A stretch of 64,000 nucleotides of DNA from Syntrophotaleaceae bacterium (GCA_041390365.1 JAWKQB010000003.1:62001-126000); one strand, 5' to 3'; positions 1 through 8,883 are shown, counted from the stretch's first letter. The notes: a model not told the origin generated them from the sequence alone. Numbers and translations: made by a program.

Positions 1-1731
1 AGCCGGGGAGTCAATTCCCTTTTCGGCGGCACCATCCACTCGGAGGACAAGCACCCGATCAGCCGGATCCTCATCCGTCTTTACCAGCCGGCGGCCGAAT
101 GGGCACTGCGCCATAAAATGGCTGTCCTGTCCATCACCCTGGGCCTGATCCTCGTCACCACCCCGGTATTTCTGAAGCTCGGCACGGAATTCATGCCGCC
201 CCTCGACGAGGGGACCATTCTCTACATGCCTTCCACCATGCCCGGCATTTCCATTGCCGAGGCGCAGAAGCTGCTGCAGGTCACCGACCGCATCATCAAG
301 GAATTTCCGGAAGTGGACCGGGTGCTGGGCAAAGCCGGCCGGGCCGAGACCTCGACGGACCCGGCGCCGCTGTCGATGCTCGAGACGGTGATTACCCTGA
401 AGCCGAAATCGGAGTGGCGGGCTGTGGACACCTGGTATTCCTCCTGGGCCCCGGACTGGCTCAAGTCGATCCTGCGCCGCTTCACTCCCGATCACATCTC
501 CTCCGAGCAGCTGATCAGCGAGATGAGCGTGGCCCTGCAGCTGCCGGGTCTGGCCAATGGCTGGACCATGCCGGTCAAGGGGCGGATCGAAATGCTCACC
601 ACCGGGATGCGCACCCCCGTCGGGCTCAAGATATCGGGAGCCGACGTCGGGGTCATCGAAGAGATCGGAACCCAAATAGAAAAGGTGCTTCCGCCGGTCA
701 GGGGAACCCGCACCGTATTCGCCGAACGGACCGGCAGCGGCCATTTCCTGGACATCAACTGGGACCGGAAACAGCTGGCCTTTTACGGATTGACGGTGGA
801 TCAGGCCCAGACCGTGGTGCAGAAAGCCATCGGCGGAGTCAACGTAACGACGACGGTGGAAGGACGGGCCCGCTATCCGGTCAATGTCCGTTATCAGAGG
901 GACTTTCGGGACGATCTCGAGGCGCTGGGGCAGGTTCTGGTGTCGGCGCCCGGGGGCCAGAGACAGATCCCCATATCCCAGCTTGCGGACATCCGTGCGG
1001 CCAGCGGTCCGGGCATGATCCGCAACGAAAACGGCCTGCTGACCGGCTACGTCTTCGTCGACATCACGGGGCGCGATCCGAAAAGTTACATCGAGGAGGC
1101 GGACGTCCTAATCCGGGAGCAGGTCCGGGTCCCGCAGGGGTACGCGGTTTCCTGGAGCGGCCAGTATGAAGCCATGGAGCGGATCAGCGAGCGGCTGAAA
1201 ATCGTCATCCCTCTGACCCTGGCCCTCATCTTCCTGCTGCTCTACATCAACACCCGATCGACGGTCAAGACCCTGATCGTGCTGCTGGCGGTGCCTTTTT
1301 CCGCCATCGGCGTCATCTGGCTGCTCTATTTCCTCGGCTACAACATGAGCATCGGGGTGTGGGTCGGCCTGATCGCCCTGCTCGGAGTCGATGCCGAAAC
1401 CGGAGTCTTCATGCTGCTCTATCTCGATCTGGCCTATGAGAAGGCCAAAAAGGAAGGGCGTCTGCGCAGCCGGGAAGAGCTGCAGAGCGCCATTCTCGAC
1501 GGAGCGGTCAAGCGGATCCGGCCGAAGTTCATGACCGTAGCCACCACCTTTTTCGGGCTCTTGCCGATCATGTGGGCCCTGGGCACGGGAGCCGACGTGA
1601 TGAAACGGATTGCCGCACCCATGGTCGGAGGCATCTTCACCTCCTTTTTGCTGGAGCTGCTCGTATATCCGGTGATCTACGAGATCTGGAAGTGGCACTC
1701 CGAGGTGAAAAAGCAGCGTCTTGCGGGATGA
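1..1731 (+). CDS. cusA: CusA/CzcA-type heavy-metal efflux RND transporter, C-terminal half (5' end outside window)
   Basis: Inner-membrane proton-driven pump of a tripartite copper/silver-type efflux system. The frame is open from base 1, so about 576 residues are present of a family that usually has about 1,050. Visible are the porter-domain entry MPPLDEGT, a Met-containing stretch (TMPVKGRIEMLTTGMR) and GPGMIRNEN, which resemble the methionine-bearing substrate region of CusA, then the last block of transmembrane helices with GVDAETGVFMLLYLD and RPKFMTVATTFFGLLPIMW. The methionines favour the Cu(I)/Ag(I) branch over the Zn/Co/Cd branch; this is inference from motif resemblance. It ends 25 bp before a convergent dehydrogenase gene. 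The partner membrane-fusion and outer-membrane genes must lie to the left of the window, if present. Confidence 0.93.
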   Translation, partial: SRGVNSLFGGTIHSEDKHPISRILIRLYQPAAEWALRHKMAVLSITLGLILVTTPVFLKLGTEFMPPLDEGTILYMPSTMPGISIAEAQKLLQVTDRIIKEFPEVDRVLGKAGRAETSTDPAPLSMLETVITLKPKSEWRAVDTWYSSWAPDWLKSILRRFTPDHISSEQLISEMSVALQLPGLANGWTMPVKGRIEMLTTGMRTPVGLKISGADVGVIEEIGTQIEKVLPPVRGTRTVFAERTGSGHFLDINWDRKQLAFYGLTVDQAQTVVQKAIGGVNVTTTVEGRARYPVNVRYQRDFRDDLEALGQVLVSAPGGQRQIPISQLADIRAASGPGMIRNENGLLTGYVFVDITGRDPKSYIEEADVLIREQVRVPQGYAVSWSGQYEAMERISERLKIVIPLTLALIFLLLYINTRSTVKTLIVLLAVPFSAIGVIWLLYFLGYNMSIGVWVGLIALLGVDAETGVFMLLYLDLAYEKAKKEGRLRSREELQSAILDGAVKRIRPKFMTVATTFFGLLPIMWALGTGADVMKRIAAPMVGGIFTSFLLELLVYPVIYEIWKWHSEVKKQRLAG

Positions 1732-1756
1732 TGACGGGCGGTCGCTCGTCTCATCC

Positions 1757-2749
1757 TCAAGCCGGAAATGCCACGGCACGCAGCTCGGCCAGCAGATTGT
1801 CCTCTATGTCGATAACCCCGCCGGCAATATGCCGGCGGGTCAGCGCCGTACCCCTCTCACCCGGCACGAAGATTTCGGTCACTCCAGGCAGTTTTCGGGT
1901 TTCCTTGACCCTCTGCACCAGCCGGGTGACGTTCTCCAGGAACAGCTCGCGGTCGCCGAGCAGTCCCGGATCGATGGCGAACAGCAGATGGCCCCAGTTG
2001 CCCTTGCTGTCGCCGAGTCCGCAGAAGGCGGCGCCCACCAGGGGGCCGGCCAGGATTTCCCCGATCAGACCGAGGCTCGACCCCTTGTGGCCGCGGTCGA
2101 AGGAGCGGATCGCCCCCTTGATCGCCTGGCCGGGGGATGTGGTCGGCCGCCCTTCAGCATCCCAGGCGACGTCGGGAGGGATTTCTCTGCCGGCGGTGTC
2201 CGCTTCCACCAGACCGTAGAAGGACATGGCCGCCGTGGACATGTCGAGGACGATCGGGTCCGGTTGAGCCGGAATGCCGATCGCCAGCGGGTTGGTGCCG
2301 AAAACCGGTTCGAAGGAGCCGTGAGCGGCCACCCGCTCCGGCGAGCGCCCGAAGACGAAGCCGATCAGGCCCTGTTCCGCCATCCGGGAAACGAAATAGC
2401 CGATGGCCCCGGAAGAGGTGTTGGTATTGAAGGTGCCGGCGATAGCGAAACCGCTCTGCAACGCCTTGTCGATGACCGACTCCAGCGCCTGGTGTACCAC
2501 CACCATGGCGTGGTTCTTTCCGCCGTCGATCCTCACCGAGATCGGCGTTTCCTTTACGATGACAATGTTACCGGCGGCGGGATTTTTGGGCATCCCCTTG
2601 CCGATCAGCTTGACCACTCCCTGATTGTTTCCCCGCAGCTGGGCATAGAGCAAAACCTCTCTGATGATCCGGGTTTCCTCCTCATCGTAGCCGTAATTCC
2701 GAACCGCCCGCGTGGTCAGGTCTTCCAGTTCCTGAATGGTGATTTTCAT
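1757..2749 (-). CDS. Ldh2-family (malate/L-lactate/ureidoglycolate) NAD(P)H-dependent 2-hydroxyacid dehydrogenase
   Basis: 330 residues, the usual length for the LDH2/MDH2 oxidoreductase family, which is unrelated to classical lactate dehydrogenase. The family hallmarks seen are FGTNPLAIGIPA, VLDMSTAAMSFYGLVEA and the glycine-rich SLGLIGEILAGPLVGAA. Members reduce or oxidise malate, lactate, 2,3-diketogulonate or similar 2-oxo/2-hydroxy acids, and the substrate cannot be told from the sequence. The start is supported by AAAGGAGGG just upstream of the ATG. It is a single gene, convergent with the RND pump. A lactate oxidation locus lies about 17 kb away, but no operon link exists. Confidence 0.9.
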   Translation of the reverse strand: MKITIQELEDLTTRAVRNYGYDEEETRIIREVLLYAQLRGNNQGVVKLIGKGMPKNPAAGNIVIVKETPISVRIDGGKNHAMVVVHQALESVIDKALQSGFAIAGTFNTNTSSGAIGYFVSRMAEQGLIGFVFGRSPERVAAHGSFEPVFGTNPLAIGIPAQPDPIVLDMSTAAMSFYGLVEADTAGREIPPDVAWDAEGRPTTSPGQAIKGAIRSFDRGHKGSSLGLIGEILAGPLVGAAFCGLGDSKGNWGHLLFAIDPGLLGDRELFLENVTRLVQRVKETRKLPGVTEIFVPGERGTALTRRHIAGGVIDIEDNLLAELRAVAFPA

Positions 2750-2932
2750 GGTTCCCTCCTTTTGAATTGCCGATTAGCAAGCGTAGGTTGAGTGCCACAA
2801 AAGGCAACGGGGAATTCTTCCTTGAGATTGCCTCCCTGTGCTTTCCCCTTGAAAAAGGCTACAAGCGATGCTATAGGTCGCAAATTGTTTTTTTCCAATC
2901 TCCTTATCACCCTAAGGACAATTATTAACACG

Positions 2933-3382
2933 GTGCAAAAGAAGGCACTGGCAAAACCGGTTTTTTATGCCGAGGGCCTGGGTTTTTCCCTGGTCATCAT
3001 CATCCTGTGGCTGAACGAACTCTATGACCTGCCGCACTGGCTGTTCGACGCCCAACCCACCGCATTCAACTGGACGGAAAGCTTATTCGAAACCTTTCTT
3101 GTGCTGCTGCTGGCCGGTTCCATAATGCTTTTCAACGCCTTGTTGCTGAGAAAAATAGAAAGCCTCGAGGAACTGCTGCCGATCTGCGCTCACTGCAAAA
3201 GCATTCGCAGGAAGGACGGCAGTTGGCAGCAGGTGGATGATTATATCAGCGGCCGCACGACCACCGAATTCACCCATACCATTTGCCCCTCCTGTACCGC
3301 CCTTCTTTACCCCGAAACCTGCCTGCCCACGGAAGCCTGCCGTCAACCCCGTCAGCCCGATCCCCATACAAACCCTGAATAA
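2933..3382 (+). CDS. Small two-TM membrane protein with a C-terminal CxxC...CxxC domain
   Basis: About 149 residues from a GTG at 2933; the frame stays open upstream to 2792, so the start is uncertain. Two hydrophobic segments (about residues 14-33 and 53-76) precede a short amphipathic stretch and a cysteine motif ICAHCKSIRR...W..VDDYI...F.HTICPSC..LLYP. This motif is recognisable as the small domain often found at the C terminus of PAS-containing sensor kinases and response regulators. Here it is attached directly to membrane helices with no kinase or receiver domain. The CxxC pairs could bind a metal or act in redox sensing; that is inference. AAGGA lies 14 nt upstream of the GTG, a rather long spacing. 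No operon partner. Confidence 0.6.
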   Translation: MQKKALAKPVFYAEGLGFSLVIIILWLNELYDLPHWLFDAQPTAFNWTESLFETFLVLLLAGSIMLFNALLLRKIESLEELLPICAHCKSIRRKDGSWQQVDDYISGRTTTEFTHTICPSCTALLYPETCLPTEACRQPRQPDPHTNPE

Positions 3383-3437
3383 CGTGCTTGTCAATAGTTC
3401 GAGACTCGGTGACAAAAGCTCATAGAAGGAAAGTCTG

Positions 3438-4259
3438 CTAGCCTATCAGGGCCGCCTCTATCCTTCGCAGCCCCTCGAGGGCCCCGAAAGGCAGGGGATG
3501 ATGCCCTGTAGGCACCTTTGCTTCATGGGGATTGATGCGGATCAGCTTGCCACCGCGCGCCGCCAGCCCTTCCGAAAGATGCCGGATGGTGGGGACGGCG
3601 GTACCGGCCCCCAGTTCCACGACGACCATCGGTTGCACGGCAGCGGCCAGGAAGAGATCGAAGCGGCGCTGCTGCTCCGCCGAGCGCCGGGAGAGCCAGG
3701 CGAAGTCGCCGAACATGAGGATGTTGGGCCGGGCCACGGCGCCGCAGCGGGGACAATGGGGGAAGGATATCGCCCGCATGGTCTGGTAATCGACCGGAAT
3801 CTCCTCCTCGCTGGGCCAGATGAGGTCGGAGCAGGGGCGCGTGCATTGCAGATGATGGATGGAGCCGTGCACCTCGCAAATCTCCTCTTCGGCGAAACCG
3901 GCCTTCTGGAAATGGCCGTCGACGTTGGAGGTGACGACGAAGGCGCGCCAGCCGTAACGAGCGATCCAGGCGCGCAAAAGAGCAAACCCGGCGTGGGGTT
4001 CCTTACTCCGGTAGAGCTCGGTGCGATGGCCGTAGAACCCCCAGCCAAAAGCCGGATCCCGCTCGAAATGGACAGGATTGGCGGCGGCGACAAAACCGAT
4101 GCCGAGGCTCCGGTACATCGGGTAGGCGTTCCAGAACCCCTGCGGTCCGCGAAAGTCGGGCAAACCCGAATCGACCCCCATGCCGGCCCCCGCAGTGATC
4201 ACCACGGTTCTGGCGGCGGTCAGCGTCGCCGCAAAATCGGATAGCGCCCGCCCGGTCAT
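3438..4259 (-). CDS. Sir2-family NAD-dependent protein deacylase
   Basis: 273 residues with the sirtuin fold: NAD-binding TAGAGMGVDSGLPDFRG (about 22-38), catalytic His131 in EVHGS, and a four-Cys zinc site C139, C143, C169, C172. The usual TQNID motif reads TSNVDG, so the Gln is replaced by Ser while Asn and Asp are kept. It removes acyl groups from lysines using NAD+, in the cytoplasm. The gene starts 6 bp downstream of the glycerol kinase stop and shares its direction, so the two are probably co-transcribed. The divergent motif places it outside the best-studied CobB group; substrate unknown. Confidence 0.88.
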   Translation of the reverse strand: MTGRALSDFAATLTAARTVVITAGAGMGVDSGLPDFRGPQGFWNAYPMYRSLGIGFVAAANPVHFERDPAFGWGFYGHRTELYRSKEPHAGFALLRAWIARYGWRAFVVTSNVDGHFQKAGFAEEEICEVHGSIHHLQCTRPCSDLIWPSEEEIPVDYQTMRAISFPHCPRCGAVARPNILMFGDFAWLSRRSAEQQRRFDLFLAAAVQPMVVVELGAGTAVPTIRHLSEGLAARGGKLIRINPHEAKVPTGHHPLPFGALEGLRRIEAALIG

Positions 4260-4265
4260 AACAGA

Positions 4266-5780
4266 CTACCCCCCCTTGTCGGCTTCGGCCCAACCCAGCG
4301 ACCGGGCCACCGCCGCCCGCCAGCGGGCTTGGAGTTCTTCCCGCCGGGCCTGGGGCATCTGCGGTTCGTAGCGCCGGGCCACCTGCCACCTCTCGGCCAG
4401 TTCTTCCCGGCTATGCCAGAAACCGACCGCGAGACCGGCCAGACAGGCCGCGCCCAGAGCTGTGGTTTCGGTGATGGCGGGTACCTCCACCGGGACGCCG
4501 AGCAGATCGGCCTGAAACTGCATGAGAAAACCATTGTCCACGCCTCCCCCGTCGGCGCGCAGTTCCCGCAGAGGCAGATCCGCTTCCCGGCTCATGGCCT
4601 CAACCACGTCCCGGGTCTGGTAGGCGATGCTCTCCAGGGCCGCCCGAACCAGGTGCGCTCGGCCGGTGCCGCGGGTCAGGCCGAAGATGGCGCCCCGGGC
4701 GTAAGGGTCCCAATGGGGGGCGCCCAGCCCCGTCAGGGCCGGCACGAAAAAGACATCGTCGTTGTTGGCCAGGGAGGCGGCCAGATGTTCACTTTCGGCG
4801 GCGCTGGCGATCACCCCCAGACCGTCGCGCAGCCACTGGATGGCGGCGCCGGTGATGAAGATCGACCCTTCCAGGGCATATTCCACAGGATCCGCGCCGA
4901 TCCCCCAGGCGATGGTGGTCAGAAGCCTTTGGCGGCTGACCACCGGCTGCCGGCCGATGTTCATCAGCAGGAAGGAACCGGTCCCGTAGGTGTTCTTGGC
5001 GACCCCCCGCCGAAAGCAGGCCTGTCCGAACAGTGCGGCCTGCTGGTCCCCGGCGATGCCGGAGATCGGCACGCTCTCGCCGAAAAAGACCTCCGGATCC
5101 GTCTCCCCGAAAACGCAGGAAGAAGGCATGACCTTCGGCAGCAGATGGCGCGGGATGTCCAGCCGGGCCAGGATGTCGTCATCCCAGTCCAGCCGGTGGA
5201 TATCGTACAGAAGGGTGCGTGAGGCGTTGGAATAGTCGGTGACGTGGCAGCGGCCGCCAGTCAGCTTCCAGACCAGCCAGCTGTCGACGGTGCCGAAGGC
5301 GAGCTCGCCGGCGGCGGCCCGGCTGCGCAGCCCTTCTACATTCTCCAGCAGCCAGTGCACCTTGGTGGCGGAGAAATAGGGATCGATCAGCAGGCCGGTT
5401 TTCCGCTGCCAGTCCGGCTCCAGCCCCTCCTGCTTGAGCTCCTCGCACAAGCGGGCGGTGCGGCGGTCCTGCCAGACCACCGCGGGGGCCACCGGCGTCC
5501 CGCTGCGGCGATCCCACAACAGGGCGGTCTCCCGCTGGTTGGTGAGGCCTATGGCCCGCACATCCTTCGGCTCGGCCCCGGCCCGCTGCAGAGCTTCGGT
5601 CACCACCTTCAGGGTGACGGCCCAGATCTCTTCCGGGTCGTGTTCCACCCAGCCGGGCCGCGGATAGTACTGGGGAAATTCCGCCGTGGTCTTGGCCCGA
5701 ACCTTTCCGGCCCGGTCGATGACCAGCACCGTCGAGCCGGTCGTTCCCTGGTCAATAGCCAGTATAATACCATCGTTCAT
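4266..5780 (-). CDS. glpK: Glycerol kinase
   Basis: About 504 residues, normal for GlpK of the FGGY kinase family. It phosphorylates glycerol to glycerol-3-phosphate with ATP in the cytosol. Seen are the N-terminal phosphate-binding loop AIDQGTTGSTVLVID, WVEHDPEEIW, NQRET, the substrate motif GTVDSWLVWKLTGG, GDQQAALFGQACF, GTGSFLLMN and the C-terminal GGGVDNGFLMQFQADLLGVPV. GTG at 5783 and ATG at 5780 are adjacent starts; AGGGA five bases upstream favours the ATG. No glycerol facilitator or glycerol-3-phosphate dehydrogenase is nearby; a sirtuin follows directly. A tandem GGACTTCA-type repeat lies upstream. Confidence 0.96.
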   Translation of the reverse strand: MNDGIILAIDQGTTGSTVLVIDRAGKVRAKTTAEFPQYYPRPGWVEHDPEEIWAVTLKVVTEALQRAGAEPKDVRAIGLTNQRETALLWDRRSGTPVAPAVVWQDRRTARLCEELKQEGLEPDWQRKTGLLIDPYFSATKVHWLLENVEGLRSRAAAGELAFGTVDSWLVWKLTGGRCHVTDYSNASRTLLYDIHRLDWDDDILARLDIPRHLLPKVMPSSCVFGETDPEVFFGESVPISGIAGDQQAALFGQACFRRGVAKNTYGTGSFLLMNIGRQPVVSRQRLLTTIAWGIGADPVEYALEGSIFITGAAIQWLRDGLGVIASAAESEHLAASLANNDDVFFVPALTGLGAPHWDPYARGAIFGLTRGTGRAHLVRAALESIAYQTRDVVEAMSREADLPLRELRADGGGVDNGFLMQFQADLLGVPVEVPAITETTALGAACLAGLAVGFWHSREELAERWQVARRYEPQMPQARREELQARWRAAVARSLGWAEADKGG

Positions 5781-5826
5781 CACTATCCCTCGGTTGGGTC
5801 AGTATTACCGCAAACTGCATCAAGGA

Positions 5827-5852
5827 CCCAAAGGACTTCAAGGACTTCAGGG
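5827..5852. repeat. Short tandem AAGGACTTC-type repeat
   Basis: Between glpK and the ATP-grasp gene the sequence runs through AAGGACCCA, AAGGACTTC, AAGGACTTC, AGGGAC in tandem. A related AAGGACTTCAGGGAC stretch recurs at about 8876-8892, upstream of the class II aldolase gene. Both copies are intergenic, which suggests a dispersed short repeat family. Confidence 0.6.
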
Positions 5853-5875
5853 ACAATTATCCTTGCTGTCCCTGC

Positions 5876-6982
5876 TCAGACAACCCTCACCGGCGCGTAC
5901 CCGCCGCCGGGGGTGCGCAGGTTGGTGACCTGGCCCTGGTAGAGGCGGGCGCCGACTCCCAGGAGGCGGTTGCGGTAGGCGAAGAGGCGGAAATCGACCT
6001 TCATGTCCTCGCCGCCCTCGATATTGATCTGGGAAGGAGGCACCAGCTGCTGGACCAGGGTTTCGTCCGGCGGCTGCTCGTCGAAACGCTTGCGGGAGAC
6101 CTTGCGTCCCACCAGCACCCCGCGGCTGCCGAAGCGGGTCACCGGCTTGAACACCAGGTCTTTGCGGTCTTCCCAGGCCTGTTCGGGATCGATATCGGCC
6201 AGCAGGCGGCTTTTCGGCACCGTTCGGACAAGCAGGTCGATGGTCCTCGATTTCATTTCCAGGGCGGCCAGGGACTCGAGATCCGACCAGAGGATCATGC
6301 GCCGCTTGTCGGCCAGCAGGCCGTAGGCAAAGGGATTGGGGGTCAGACAGACCGCTCCGGCCAAATAAGCGGCGCGGATGCCGACCATGACCTCGCTTTC
6401 GAGATAGAAATCGCAATGGCGGTTGTAGATCAGATCCACCGTCTCGCCGCGCAATTGCACACCGTCCGTATCGGCCTGCAGGTCGCCCGGTTCCACCACC
6501 GCCGTCTCTATGCCCGCCTCGGACAGCAGATTGGCGTAGGCGATCATCTCGGGATAGAGGAACTGCTCCTCCGGCTTTTCGTCGACGATGGCGACCCGGG
6601 TCAGCCGGGAACGGCGGCCCTGGCGGACCAGCTCCTCCTGGAAGGAGGCAAGAAATCCCCGCCGGAAGCGATCCCGGGTTAATCCGCCAATTCCACCGGC
6701 CCCGTTCTGGGCCTGGTAGGCCAGCAGCCCGCCGCCAGCATTGGTGTTGACCTCGATAAGGCGAGGCCCGTCCTCGGTCAGGTGGAAATCGTACCCCATC
6801 ATGACCGCGTCGTGCCCCGGATCGAAACGGGCTGTTTCAGGCACCAGGGGCAGGACCCGCTCGCGGTAGGCCGGCAACCGGCCGACGGCGAATAGAGTCC
6901 GCATAACCCGCACCATCTCCCGCAGGGCGGCCTTGGGAAGAAGGACCTGGTGGGGACTGATGACCTGCTCGAAGGGACTCAT
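5876..6982 (-). CDS. ATP-grasp-like enzyme with a permuted motif order, function unknown
   Basis: 368 residues. The metal-binding strand typical of ATP-grasp ligases, IEVNTNAGGG, sits near the N terminus (E77, N79). The lysine/glycine loop that normally precedes it (FKPVTRFGSRGVLVGRK) comes late, around residues 275-295, followed by VQQLVPP. This order points to a circularly permuted ATP-grasp fold, as in some glutathione-synthetase-like families. ATP-grasp enzymes join a carboxylate to an amine or thiol through an acyl phosphate. The ATG overlaps the stop of the upstream PatB-type gene by 4 bp, so the two are translationally coupled and probably act on one pathway. Substrate not predictable. 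Confidence 0.7.
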   Translation of the reverse strand: MSPFEQVISPHQVLLPKAALREMVRVMRTLFAVGRLPAYRERVLPLVPETARFDPGHDAVMMGYDFHLTEDGPRLIEVNTNAGGGLLAYQAQNGAGGIGGLTRDRFRRGFLASFQEELVRQGRRSRLTRVAIVDEKPEEQFLYPEMIAYANLLSEAGIETAVVEPGDLQADTDGVQLRGETVDLIYNRHCDFYLESEVMVGIRAAYLAGAVCLTPNPFAYGLLADKRRMILWSDLESLAALEMKSRTIDLLVRTVPKSRLLADIDPEQAWEDRKDLVFKPVTRFGSRGVLVGRKVSRKRFDEQPPDETLVQQLVPPSQINIEGGEDMKVDFRLFAYRNRLLGVGARLYQGQVTNLRTPGGGYAPVRVV

Positions 6983-8142
6983 CGGCTTTCCCCGACGGAA
7001 GAGGCAAGCCCGGCGACGGCACGGGCCATGCGCTCCAGCCCCCGGCGCAGCAGGGGACGCGGGCAGCCGAAATTGAGGCGCAGGAAACCGGGCATGCCGA
7101 ACTCCCGCCCGTCGGAGAGGCCGACGCCGGCATCATCAAAGAAAGCCGCCGGGTCGGTCAGCTGCAGCCGGCGGGCATCGATCCAGGCCAGGTAGGTGGC
7201 CTCCACCGGCGTCATGCTCAGTCCGGGCATGGCGGCAACCGCCTCCCGCACCAGGTCGCGGTTTCCCCGCAGATATTCGATCAGGGCGGAAAGCCAGGGG
7301 CCGCCATCGCGATAGGCGGCCAGGGCGGCTGCGTAGCCGAACAGGTTGACGTAGGGGACGATCCCTGCCATGACCCGGCGGAATCTCTGCCGCAGAACGG
7401 GATCGCTGATGATAGCGAAGGAGCAGCCGAGGCCCGGCAGGTTGAAGGTCTTGCTCGGCGCCATGAGGGTGATGGTGCGTGCCGCCACCGATGGATCGAG
7501 CCCGGCCGTGGGGAGGTGACGACAGGCGGGATCGAGGATCAGATCGCAGTGAATCTCGTCGGAGCAGAGGATGAGGCCGTGGCGCTCGCAAAAGGCGGCG
7601 ATCCCTTCCAACTCCTCCCGGGAAAACACCCGTCCCGTGGGGTTTTGCGGATTGCAGAGCAGAAACAGCCGGCTGCGGGGGGTGATCGCCTGCTCCAGAT
7701 GGTCGAAGTCGATGACCCAGCGCCCTCCGGTCTCCACCAGCGGCACCCGCACCGTCCGCCGTGAGGAGAGCTCGGGCGCGCTCAGGAAGGGAGGATAGAT
7801 CGGCACATGCGTCAAAACCTCGTCCCCTTCTTCCCCGACCGCACGGCAGGCGACATTGAGCCCGGTGACCAGCCCCGGCAGCCAGACCAGCCAGTCGGCC
7901 TCGATCCGCCAGCCGTAGAGATCGAGCAGCCGCTCCCGGATCACCTCGACCAGTTCCCCGGGGGCACCTGTGTAACCGAACACACCGTGATCGAGACGCT
8001 CCCGCAGAGCCTCCAGCACCGCCGGCGGCGAAGCGAAATCCATGTCCGCCACCCACAGGGGGATGACGTCGCGCCCGGCATACTTGTCCCATTTCAAAGA
8101 GCCGGTCCCCCGGCGATCCACCTCATGATCGAAGTTGAACAA
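6979..8142 (-). CDS. PatB/MalY-type PLP-dependent C-S lyase/aminotransferase
   Basis: 387 residues, fold-type I PLP enzyme of the MalY/PatB branch. Seen are WVADMDFASPPAV near the N terminus, CNPQNPTGRVFSREEL, the pyridine-contacting SDEIHCDL, the PLP lysine in MAPSKTFNLPGL and a C-terminal RLNFGCPR. Family members cleave cystathionine or cysteine to pyruvate, ammonia and a thiol, or transaminate. The coupled ATP-grasp gene downstream suggests a small sulfur- or amino-acid-related pathway rather than maltose regulation; that is inference. A (GAAATC)n hexamer repeat lies 15-48 bases upstream of its start and would be transcribed in the leader. Confidence 0.9.
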   Translation of the reverse strand: MFNFDHEVDRRGTGSLKWDKYAGRDVIPLWVADMDFASPPAVLEALRERLDHGVFGYTGAPGELVEVIRERLLDLYGWRIEADWLVWLPGLVTGLNVACRAVGEEGDEVLTHVPIYPPFLSAPELSSRRTVRVPLVETGGRWVIDFDHLEQAITPRSRLFLLCNPQNPTGRVFSREELEGIAAFCERHGLILCSDEIHCDLILDPACRHLPTAGLDPSVAARTITLMAPSKTFNLPGLGCSFAIISDPVLRQRFRRVMAGIVPYVNLFGYAAALAAYRDGGPWLSALIEYLRGNRDLVREAVAAMPGLSMTPVEATYLAWIDARRLQLTDPAAFFDDAGVGLSDGREFGMPGFLRLNFGCPRPLLRRGLERMARAVAGLASSVGESR

Positions 8143-8156
8143 AATTTTTCCTTTGT

Positions 8157-8190
8157 GATTTCGATTTCGATTTCGATTTCGATTTCGATT
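8157..8190. repeat. Hexanucleotide repeat (GATTTC)5.7
   Basis: Five full GATTTC units plus GATT. On the minus strand it reads (GAAATC)n, just upstream of the PatB-type gene start. The same array, identical in length, recurs at 14489-14522, and a shorter one at 21851-21868, always upstream of minus-strand genes. Confidence 0.95.
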
Positions 8191-8201
8191 AAAGATTTTA
8201 C

Positions 8202-8843
8202 CTAAAACTGCCCATAGCCCTTGAACTTTTCAATCACCCGGTCCATTTCCCCGTCGTCGAGCAGCACCGGTTCGCCGATGGAACGGGCCTGGTAGAAAAT
8301 GCGCGCCACCAGTTCAATCTCCTCGGCGGCGGCAAAGGCCCGTTCGAGGGTCGGGCCCACGGTCACCAGGCCGTGATTGGCCAGCAGAACCGCGTTGTAA
8401 TCGCCGATGGCGCCGACCAGGTTGTCGGCGAGTTGCCGGGTGCCGAAGGTGGCGTAGGGCGCCAGAGGCACCTTGCGGCCGGAGAAGCCGATCAGGTAAT
8501 GAACCGGCGGCAGTTCCCAGCCCAGGCAGGCGATGGTGGTGGCATAGACCGAATGAGTGTGGACCACGGCGCCGATATCCCGCCGATGCCGGTAGAGGGC
8601 GAGATGGAAGTCAAGTTCACTGGAAGGATTGCGGTCCCCCTTGACGATCACGCCGGTGGTATCGACCACCACGACATCGGAAGGCTCCATATCGAAGTAT
8701 TCGATGCCGCTGGGACTGATGGCGATCAGATCCTGGGACCGGTCGCAGATGCTCAGGTTTCCTCCCGAGCCGGTGGTCAACTGCGAATCGATCATCTTGC
8801 GGCCGAACCGGACAATGGCCTCGCGATGCTCCTGGAAACGCAT
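8202..8843 (-). CDS. Class II aldolase (L-fuculose-phosphate aldolase-like)
   Basis: 213 residues from ATG 8843, preceded by AAGGGGGAG. Class II aldolase/adducin fold: GSGGNLS, SPSGIEY, zinc histidines in HTHSVYATTIA (H-x-H) and ANHGLVTVG. These enzymes cleave or form sugar phosphates (fuculose-1-P, ribulose-5-P, 5-deoxyribose-1-P) through a zinc enediolate. The nearest style is FucA/MtnB/DrdA, and the exact substrate is not resolved. It is followed by the PatB-type gene on the same strand and preceded by a thioesterase gene 40 bp upstream, so all may be one unit. The frame stays open upstream of 8843, but that part overlaps the thioesterase gene and does not resemble the family. Confidence 0.85.
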   Translation of the reverse strand: MRFQEHREAIVRFGRKMIDSQLTTGSGGNLSICDRSQDLIAISPSGIEYFDMEPSDVVVVDTTGVIVKGDRNPSSELDFHLALYRHRRDIGAVVHTHSVYATTIACLGWELPPVHYLIGFSGRKVPLAPYATFGTRQLADNLVGAIGDYNAVLLANHGLVTVGPTLERAFAAAEEIELVARIFYQARSIGEPVLLDDGEMDRVIEKFKGYGQF

Positions 8844-8883
8844 GGTTCTCCCCCTTTTTCTAAGTAAAAGGATATTAAGGACT

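Noticed and set aside
8157..8190. CRISPR-like repeat
   Set aside because: The hexamer units are contiguous, with no spacers, so this is a simple tandem repeat.
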